A program made the position numbers and the translations under genes. Positions 3,593 to 8,542 of a DNA stretch of 8,542 nt are shown here, piece after piece (positions within the stretch are counted from its first letter, which is position 1; each line of letters starts with the position of its first letter). The stretch is from Christensenellaceae bacterium (lineage in GTDB: Bacteria; Bacillota; Clostridia; Christensenellales; Borkfalkiaceae): NCBI GenBank assembly GCA_948482865.1, contig CAOMHR010000061.1, forward strand, positions 1 through 8,542. Direction: 5' to 3'. A model generated the notes under the pieces. It made no database searches, was not told the DNA's origin, and saw nothing but the letters and a program-made list of their open reading frames with translations.

Positions 3593-5680
3593 ATGACTTT
3601 AAAAGAGAGAATTTTAATTCAAATAAAATCAAACTTCGCCTTTAAAAGCGAGCACGAAATTGTAAACCTTAACCCCTTCATTCACACAAAGCAGGCGCGG
3701 AAAGAAGCCAAAGGTATATTGCGCGAACTTGAAAGGGAAGGCAAAATTATGCGCGACAGAAAAGGCAGATACTGCACGCCCAAGCAGGCGGGCGTATTTT
3801 CAGGCACGGTGCGCGGCAATGCAAGGGGCTTCGCCTTTGTGGAACCCGACGACAAGGAAAAATTTAAAAACGACTTTTTTATTCCGCCCCACTCCCTTTG
3901 CGGCGCATATGACGGCGACAGCGTTCTGGCGGCGCCGGTAAAAGGCACTGCCGACGAAGGATATATCGTTGAAATTACAAAGCGCGGCAGAACCAGAGTC
4001 GTGGGCGTTTTCAGCGTGGAAGGCGGTTTTGGAATATTGCAGCCGGACGACGCAAAACTTCCCGAAGTGGCGATACCCCTTGCCCTTTCTTTAAACGCCA
4101 AAGACGGCGACAAAGTGCTTTGCGAAATAACTTCTTACCCGCAGAACCGTATGCCCGGCGGCAAGGTAATTGAAATTTTGGGCGAAGGCGGCAATTTTGC
4201 TGTTGAAGTGCTTTCTATAATCCGCGCGCACGGACTGTATTCTGAATTCCCCGAAGAAGTAGTCCGCGAAGCCGAAAACGCCGCGGCAAAGCCCGTGTCC
4301 GCCGACGGATTGAGAGATTTGCGCGAAAAGCTGATTTTTACTATAGACGGCGCGGACACGCGCGACGTTGACGACGCCGTATCGCTTGAATTTGCGGACG
4401 GAAAATATATTTTAGGGGTGCATATCGCTGACGTGAGCCGTTACGTAAAATACCGCTCGGTTGTGGATAACGAAGCGTATGCGCGCGGCACAAGCGTATA
4501 CTTCCCCGACGCGGTTTTACCAATGTTGCCGAAGTCGCTTTCAAACGGCGCGTGTTCTCTGAACGAAGGCGAAGACAGATACGCAATGTCCTGCGTGATG
4601 ACCTTTGACGGCGACGGCAGACGGCTTAATTACGAAGTTTTCGAAAGCGTGATAAACAGCCGCCATAAAATGACCTATTCGGACGTAACCGCGATTTGCA
4701 ACGGCGAAACACAGGCGTGCCAAAAATATCCCGATTTGGTTGAAACGGTAAGCCTTATGCAAAAGCTGTGTCTTACAATGGAGAAAAACCGCGACGACGC
4801 TGGCTGCGTCAATCTGGACGTGCGCGAAGCCAAGATCTACACCGACAAAAACGGAAAAATCGTAATACCCGACTACGAACGGACAATTTCCGAAAGAGTT
4901 ATTGAACAGTTTATGATAGCCGCAAACGAAGCGGTTGCCGATTTTGCTTCAAAGCGCGGTATTCCCTGCCTTTACAGGATACACGAAGCCCCTTCGCGCG
5001 AAAAAGTTGAAACGCTTACTTCGTTTTTGAAAGATTTGGGTATAAACGCAAAACTGGACGGCGACGACGCGGAACCTGCGGATTTTCAACGCATATTAAA
5101 ATCCGCCGCGGACAAACCTTACTTTCAGGTAATAAACAAAGTTATGCTTCGCTGTATGCAAAAAGCGAGATATTCCGAAGAAAACCGCGGACACTTCGGG
5201 CTGGCTTCTTCCTGCTACTGCCACTTCACGTCGCCAATCCGCCGCTATCCCGATTTGTTCGTACACCGCGCGCTTAAAGAAGTTTTACGCGGCAGAAACG
5301 GTCTGAAATTTAAAGAAAACGCAAAACAGGCGGGCATTGACACTTCCGAGCGCGAACGCGCGGCAGACGAAGCAGAGCGCGAAGTAGACGATTTGTACAA
5401 GCTGGAATATATGTCTGAAAGGATAGGCGAGATATACGACGCGACCGTTTCCGGCGTGACTAATTTCGGAGTTTTCTGCGAGCTTGAAAACACCGTGGAA
5501 GGCTTGATTCCGACTGAATATCTGCCCGACGACGACTACACGTTTTTCGCCGAAAAATTTTTACTGAAAGGCAGGCGCAACTCGTTCAGACTGGGTGATA
5601 AACTTAAAATACGCGTCGACGGGTGCGATTTCGGCAGAAAGCGCGTGACCTTTTCTATTGCGCAGGAAAACAATTTGTGA
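3593..5680 (+). CDS. rnr: Ribonuclease R (RNase II/RNB family 3'-5' exoribonuclease)
   Basis: RNase R degrades RNA processively from the 3' end, including structured RNA, and works with SmpB-tmRNA in ribosome rescue and decay of faulty messages. The 695-residue protein shows the full domain order: N-terminal winged-helix-like segment (1-65), cold-shock domain 1 (about 67-128, GTVRGNARGFAFVEPDD), cold-shock domain 2 (about 133-200), RNB catalytic domain (about 240-565), and S1 domain (about 612-690). The four metal-binding Asp of the family are at 252, 258, 260 and 261 (IDGADTRDVDD). HFTSPIRRYPD at 544-554 is also intact. The C-terminus ends soon after S1 with no lysine-rich tail, unlike E. 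coli RNase R. ATG 3593 fits the family's N-terminus but has no Shine-Dalgarno, and it lies directly after a terminator-like hairpin. The stop codon doubles as part of a putative smpB promoter. Confidence 0.95.
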   Translation: MTLKERILIQIKSNFAFKSEHEIVNLNPFIHTKQARKEAKGILRELEREGKIMRDRKGRYCTPKQAGVFSGTVRGNARGFAFVEPDDKEKFKNDFFIPPHSLCGAYDGDSVLAAPVKGTADEGYIVEITKRGRTRVVGVFSVEGGFGILQPDDAKLPEVAIPLALSLNAKDGDKVLCEITSYPQNRMPGGKVIEILGEGGNFAVEVLSIIRAHGLYSEFPEEVVREAENAAAKPVSADGLRDLREKLIFTIDGADTRDVDDAVSLEFADGKYILGVHIADVSRYVKYRSVVDNEAYARGTSVYFPDAVLPMLPKSLSNGACSLNEGEDRYAMSCVMTFDGDGRRLNYEVFESVINSRHKMTYSDVTAICNGETQACQKYPDLVETVSLMQKLCLTMEKNRDDAGCVNLDVREAKIYTDKNGKIVIPDYERTISERVIEQFMIAANEAVADFASKRGIPCLYRIHEAPSREKVETLTSFLKDLGINAKLDGDDAEPADFQRILKSAADKPYFQVINKVMLRCMQKARYSEENRGHFGLASSCYCHFTSPIRRYPDLFVHRALKEVLRGRNGLKFKENAKQAGIDTSERERAADEAEREVDDLYKLEYMSERIGEIYDATVSGVTNFGVFCELENTVEGLIPTEYLPDDDYTFFAEKFLLKGRRNSFRLGDKLKIRVDGCDFGRKRVTFSIAQENNL

Positions 5681-5686
5681 TATAAT
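5658..5686 (+). promoter_or_regulatory. Inferred leaderless promoter of smpB at the rnr stop codon
   Basis: TATAAT at 5681-5686 directly follows the rnr stop TGA, producing an extended -10 (TGA-TATAAT). A poor -35, TTGCGC, lies 17 bases upstream at 5658-5663. The hexamer ends six bases before the smpB ATG at 5693, predicting a transcript starting at the A of ATG. No Shine-Dalgarno is present in the 12-base gap. Confidence 0.5.
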
Positions 5687-5692
5687 AAATTT

Positions 5693-6142
5693 ATGAAAAC
5701 CATAACTTACAACAAGTACGCTTTGTTCGAGTATTTTGTACTGGAAAAATACGAAGCGGGAATAGTTCTGGAAGGAGCCGAAGTCAAGTCTTTACGGGCG
5801 GGGAACTGTAACCTTAAAGAAGCGTTCTGCTTTATAAGAAACGGCGAAGTCACCCTTAAAAACGCGCATATCGCGGTTTACGACAAGGCGGGGGCTTTTT
5901 CAACCAAGGAATCAAAGCGGGACAGAAAACTTCTGATGCACCGCTATGAAATTGATAAAATAGTAGGCAAAATAAACGAAAAGGGCTATACTCTTATCCC
6001 CCTTTCGCTATACTTCAAAGACAGCCTTATCAAAGCCGAAATTGCGCTTTGTAAGGGAAAACAGAATTACGACAAAAAGCGCACAATAGCCGAACGCGAC
6101 GAAAAACGCGCGCTGGAAAGACAGATTAAAGAATACAGATAA
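5693..6142 (+). CDS. smpB: SsrA-binding protein SmpB
   Basis: SmpB binds tmRNA and delivers it to stalled ribosomes; its tail occupies the decoding centre during trans-translation. The 149-residue product is family-sized. It carries the OB-fold signature EAGIVLEGAEVKSLRAG (21-37), LKEAF, GEVTLKNAHI (51-60), RKLLMHRYEIDKIVGKINEKGYTLIPLSLYF (78-108) and the basic tail KGKQNYDKKRTIAERDEKR (121-139). The N-terminal tmRNA-contact motif, normally close to NRKARHDYF, here reads NKYALFEYF, so several basic residues are replaced by hydrophobic ones. The start is ATG 5693, 12 bases after the rnr stop, without a Shine-Dalgarno. No tmRNA gene follows directly; metY begins 32 bases downstream. Role and neighbours agree with rnr, whose product cooperates with this system. 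Confidence 0.93.
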   Translation: MKTITYNKYALFEYFVLEKYEAGIVLEGAEVKSLRAGNCNLKEAFCFIRNGEVTLKNAHIAVYDKAGAFSTKESKRDRKLLMHRYEIDKIVGKINEKGYTLIPLSLYFKDSLIKAEIALCKGKQNYDKKRTIAERDEKRALERQIKEYR

Positions 6143-6143
6143 A

Positions 6144-6167
6144 TTTTTACCCCTGCGGGGAAAAGGA
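6144..6167 (+). promoter_or_regulatory. Shine-Dalgarno of metY beside a small hairpin
   Basis: AAAAGGA at 6161-6167 is a good ribosome binding site seven bases before the metY ATG. CCCC-TGC-GGGG (6150-6160) forms a short stem, extendable by TTTT/AAAA with one bulged A, so part of the binding site could be paired. Regulation is possible but unproven. Confidence 0.45.
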
Positions 6168-6174
6168 TAAATTT

Positions 6175-7449
6175 ATGGATAAGAATTACAAGTTAGACAC
6201 CCTATGCGTACAGGCGGGCTATACGCCGGCAAGCGGCGAAGCGAGAATTCCGCCCGTTGTACAGTCAACCACTTTTGCGTACGATAAAACGCAGGATATG
6301 GCTGATTTGTTCGATTTGAAAAGCGACGGATATTTTTACACGCGCCTTGCAAACCCCACGGTTGCGGCGTTCGAACAGAAAGTTGCCGCTCTCGAAGGCG
6401 GCGCGTGCGGCATAGGTTGCGCTTCGGGAATGAGCGCGACTACTCTTGCCGTGCTGACCGTTGCGGGCGCGGGAGACAACATTCTTACTTCTCAGGCGGT
6501 TTACGGCGGAACTTACAATCTGTTTTCAACAACCTTGCCGAAACTGGGCATAGAGTGCAGATTTTTCGACCCCGACGCGCCCGCCGCAGAAATAGAAAAA
6601 CTGATAGACGGCAAAACCAAACTGATTTTCACCGAAACGATTGCAAACCCATCTATAATAGTACTTGACTTTGAAAAAATTGCGGATATCGCAAAAAAGC
6701 ACGGACTGCTGTTTGCGGTGGACAACACGCTCGCAACCCCTGTTTTATGCCGTCCCAAAGAATGGGGAGCGAACCTGATAATTCATTCGTCTTCGAAATA
6801 TCTGGACGGGCACGCGGCGGCGCTGGGCGGCGTTATCATAGACGCCGGCAACTTCGATTTTAAGAACAACGCGCGTTACCCTTCCTTTAATCTGCCCGAC
6901 GAAAGCTACCACGGACTTGTTTACGCCGATTTACCCGTAGCGTTCGGGACAAAGTGCCGCGCGCAGATGATACGCGACCTTGGCGCAATTATGAGTCCGC
7001 AAAACGCGTTTATTTCGTACATAGGTTGCGACACGCTGGCATTGAGAATGGAAAGGCACTCCTCCAACGCAAAAAAAGTTGCAGAGTTTCTTTCGGCGCA
7101 TCCCAAAACAGAATGGATACTTCACCCTTCGCTCGCTGACAACAAGTATCATAAACTTGCGGAAAAATATCTTCCTGCGGGACAGGGCGGTATGCTGAGC
7201 TTCGGCATAAAGGGCAGTGTTGAAAAATGCGCAGCTTTTATGGAAGCATTAAAACTTATTACGCAGGAAACCCACGTTGCGGACGTAAGAAGTTGCGTCC
7301 TGCACCCCGCTTCAACCACACACAGACAGCTTTCGGAAGCAGACCTTATTAAGGCGGGCGTACCGCATAATCTTATAAGGCTTTCCGTAGGCATTGAAAA
7401 CCCCGACGACATTATTGAAGATTTAAAGCAGGCACTGGAGAAAGTTTAA
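6175..7449 (+). CDS. metY: O-acetylhomoserine sulfhydrylase (Cys/Met metabolism PLP enzyme)
   Basis: This PLP enzyme makes L-homocysteine and acetate from O-acetyl-L-homoserine and sulfide, the last-but-one step of methionine synthesis. The 424-residue product fits this subfamily's usual length, somewhat longer than cystathionine gamma-synthase. It begins with the family hallmark LDTLCVQAGYTP and IPPVVQSTTF. PLP-site residues are visible: YFYTRLANPT (Tyr55, Arg57), GCASGMSA, Tyr110 in SQAVYGGTYNLF, Asp183 in AVDNTLATP, and the Schiff-base Lys208 in HSSSKYLDGH, where many relatives have HSLTKYxGGH. The C-terminus has the typical LIRLSVGIENPDDIIEDLKQAL. The ATG has a good Shine-Dalgarno. Its stop overlaps the metA start by one base, and the downstream acyltransferase is predicted to supply its substrate, which supports the acetyl-homoserine assignment. 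No SAM riboswitch or T-box fits in the 32-base gap upstream. Confidence 0.92.
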   Translation: MDKNYKLDTLCVQAGYTPASGEARIPPVVQSTTFAYDKTQDMADLFDLKSDGYFYTRLANPTVAAFEQKVAALEGGACGIGCASGMSATTLAVLTVAGAGDNILTSQAVYGGTYNLFSTTLPKLGIECRFFDPDAPAAEIEKLIDGKTKLIFTETIANPSIIVLDFEKIADIAKKHGLLFAVDNTLATPVLCRPKEWGANLIIHSSSKYLDGHAAALGGVIIDAGNFDFKNNARYPSFNLPDESYHGLVYADLPVAFGTKCRAQMIRDLGAIMSPQNAFISYIGCDTLALRMERHSSNAKKVAEFLSAHPKTEWILHPSLADNKYHKLAEKYLPAGQGGMLSFGIKGSVEKCAAFMEALKLITQETHVADVRSCVLHPASTTHRQLSEADLIKAGVPHNLIRLSVGIENPDDIIEDLKQALEKV

Positions 7450-8372
7450 TGCCCATAGTTATCAATAAAGACCTTCCCGCATACAAAATTCTGACAGGCG
7501 AAAGAATTTTTGTTATGGATTGCGAACGGGCGGTTTCACAGGAAATACGCCCGATTGAAATTGCGATATTGAATTTGATGCCCACCAAGGAAACGACGGA
7601 AACGCAGTTCATGCGCCTTTTGTCAAATTCGCCGTTGCAGGTAAACATTACTCTCGTGCGGACGGAATCGTACACCGCCACTCACACAGATTTGGGGCAT
7701 CTTGAAAAATTTTATAAATCGTTTGACGAAATAAAAAACAGCAAATTCGACGGAATGATTATAACCGGCGCGCCCGTTGAAAATATGCCGTTTGAAAAAG
7801 TTGCATACTGGCGCGAGCTTGAAGAAATTCTGGACTGGACAAAGACAAACGTCACTTCCACTCTCTTTATTTGCTGGGGTGCGCAGGCGGCGCTGTACCA
7901 TTTTTACAGAATAAAAAAGCACCCTTTAAAGAAGAAGTGCTTCGGCATATTTGCGCACAACCGCGTACGCGACGGCGTGCCCGAACCTTTAATGCGCGGA
8001 ATTTCGGACGAATTTCATATGCCGCATTCGCGCCATACTTTAATTTACGCAAAAGATATTCTTCACGTGCGCGGGCTTAAAATTCTGGCATACTCCAAAC
8101 GCGCGGGAGCTTCGATAATCAAGAGCGTTGACAACCGCAGGGTGTTCGTAACGGGGCATATGGAATACGACAGATTTACCCTTAAAAACGAATACGAGCG
8201 CGACGTTCAAAAGGGGCTTGACATTGAGCCGCCCGTAAACTATTTCGCGGACAAAGATATGACCGAAGTCAAAATGAACTGGTCTTCCACCGCAAATCTG
8301 TTCTATATGAACTGGCTTAATTATTACGTATATCAGGTTACCCCTTACGATATAAACAAAATAGAACAGTAA
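7449..8372 (+). CDS. metA: Homoserine O-acetyltransferase, MetA (HTS) family
   Basis: This enzyme acylates L-homoserine, committing it to methionine synthesis. The 307-residue product is full length for the MetA family. The catalytic Cys142 is in FICWGAQAALYHFY. The His and Glu of the active site are at 237 and 239 in VTGHMEYDR, and RPIEIAILNLMPTKETTETQ near the start is typical. Residue 111, in ITGAPVE, is Glu. In this family Glu111 is reported to favour acetyl-CoA, whereas Gly111 favours succinyl-CoA, so I call it an acetyltransferase despite the common 'O-succinyltransferase' label. This agrees with metY immediately upstream. The ATG shares its A with the last base of the metY stop (TAATG), and GGAG at 7437-7440 serves as Shine-Dalgarno, so translation is probably coupled. 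A strong symmetric terminator follows. Confidence 0.93.
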   Translation: MPIVINKDLPAYKILTGERIFVMDCERAVSQEIRPIEIAILNLMPTKETTETQFMRLLSNSPLQVNITLVRTESYTATHTDLGHLEKFYKSFDEIKNSKFDGMIITGAPVENMPFEKVAYWRELEEILDWTKTNVTSTLFICWGAQAALYHFYRIKKHPLKKKCFGIFAHNRVRDGVPEPLMRGISDEFHMPHSRHTLIYAKDILHVRGLKILAYSKRAGASIIKSVDNRRVFVTGHMEYDRFTLKNEYERDVQKGLDIEPPVNYFADKDMTEVKMNWSSTANLFYMNWLNYYVYQVTPYDINKIEQ

Positions 8373-8402
8373 AAAAACTCCGCTATATAGCGGAGTTTTT
8401 TT
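8371..8402. terminator. Symmetric bidirectional terminator between convergent genes
   Basis: A perfect 32-base palindrome: seven A, ACTCCGCTAT with its exact complement arranged symmetrically about 8386/8387, then seven T. It works equally on both strands, ending metA on the + strand and the PDZ-protein gene on the - strand. It starts inside the metA stop codon and overlaps the other gene's stop. Confidence 0.93.
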
Positions 8403-8542
8403 ATGCCGTTTTCCTGAAATACGAATTGCTGTTGAAAGATACTGCCACTTCTGTTTCGCTACCGCCGCGCTCAACCGTCAGATACACGGTGTCGCCCTGC
8501 CTTACCGAAAACATTACGTCCCTTAAATGGTATTCGCGCGTG
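8401..8542 (-). CDS. C-terminal end of a PDZ-domain protein, possibly an HtrA/DegP-like serine protease (5' part outside window)
   Basis: Reading the minus strand from base 8541 gives 46 open codons ending in TAA at 8403-8401. The product contains HLRDVMFSVRQGDTVYLTVERGG followed by ETEVAVSF. This matches the end of a PDZ domain: an L-x-x-V helix, then GDTVxLTVxRGG and a beta strand of alternating hydrophobics. In HtrA-type trypsin-like proteases the PDZ domain is often C-terminal and ends with such a sequence, so that family is the best guess. Other PDZ proteins are possible because the catalytic part is not in the window. The tail after the domain, SNSYFRKTA, is short. The gene converges on metA and shares its terminator. 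Confidence 0.72.
   Translation of the reverse strand, partial: TREYHLRDVMFSVRQGDTVYLTVERGGSETEVAVSFNSNSYFRKTA

Noticed and set aside
6143..6174. SAM riboswitch or T-box ahead of the methionine genes
   Set aside because: The gap is only 32 bases, too short for either, and no conserved core motifs are present.
6143..6174. tmRNA (ssrA) gene downstream of smpB
   Set aside because: metY starts 32 bases after smpB, leaving no room for a ~350-base RNA gene.
8040..8474. 144-codon minus-strand open frame antisense to metA
   Set aside because: It mirrors the metA coding sequence, crosses the bidirectional terminator and shows no recognisable domain. The real minus-strand gene here is the PDZ fragment ending at 8401 in another frame.

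Overview
This window looks like a chromosomal housekeeping stretch of a Bacillota (Clostridia-like) bacterium, probably an uncultured one. The basis is the glycolysis / secG / rnr / smpB gene order, Gram-positive style promoters and terminators, standard code use, and a moderately AT-rich composition with very AT-rich intergenic DNA. A genus cannot be named from the sequence.

Layout, all on the + strand except the last gene. At the left edge is the 3' part of gpmI (phosphoglycerate mutase); its first ~60 bases do not look like gpmI and may be a junction or contig-edge artefact. From about 1367 to 2151 lies a tandem duplication of a ~400-bp cassette. Each copy has a GC-rich hairpin, a conserved block bounded by an inverted repeat, a pair of palindromes over the promoter, and a 70-codon Cro/C1-type DNA-binding protein. 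A terminator follows, then a DMT/EamA-family membrane transporter gene. Next come secG (Sec translocon), rnr (RNase R) and smpB (trans-translation), a well-known Bacillota neighbourhood for RNA and protein quality control. Then metY and metA overlap by one base and together make homocysteine by direct sulfhydrylation of O-acetylhomoserine. A symmetric terminator at 8371-8402 separates metA from a convergent minus-strand gene, of which only a PDZ-like C-terminus is inside the window.

The most notable item is the pair of small repressor-like genes. The two 70-residue proteins align without gaps (37 of 70 identical by hand count), but their recognition helices share only about 3 of 10 residues. 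Upstream of each start sit two palindromes whose centres are exactly 30 bp apart in both copies, yet the palindrome sequences differ completely, while the DNA just upstream is conserved. This looks like a duplicated autoregulator whose copies have evolved separate operators. Within the conserved upstream block the inverted-repeat arms covary between copies.

A second theme is translation starts without a Shine-Dalgarno sequence. The first small regulator gene, the transporter gene and smpB each have a -10-like hexamer exactly six bases before the start codon, which would place transcription start on the start codon itself (leaderless mRNA). By contrast secG, metY and metA have clear ribosome binding sites. 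Promoter and operator calls here are read by eye and are not experimentally supported.
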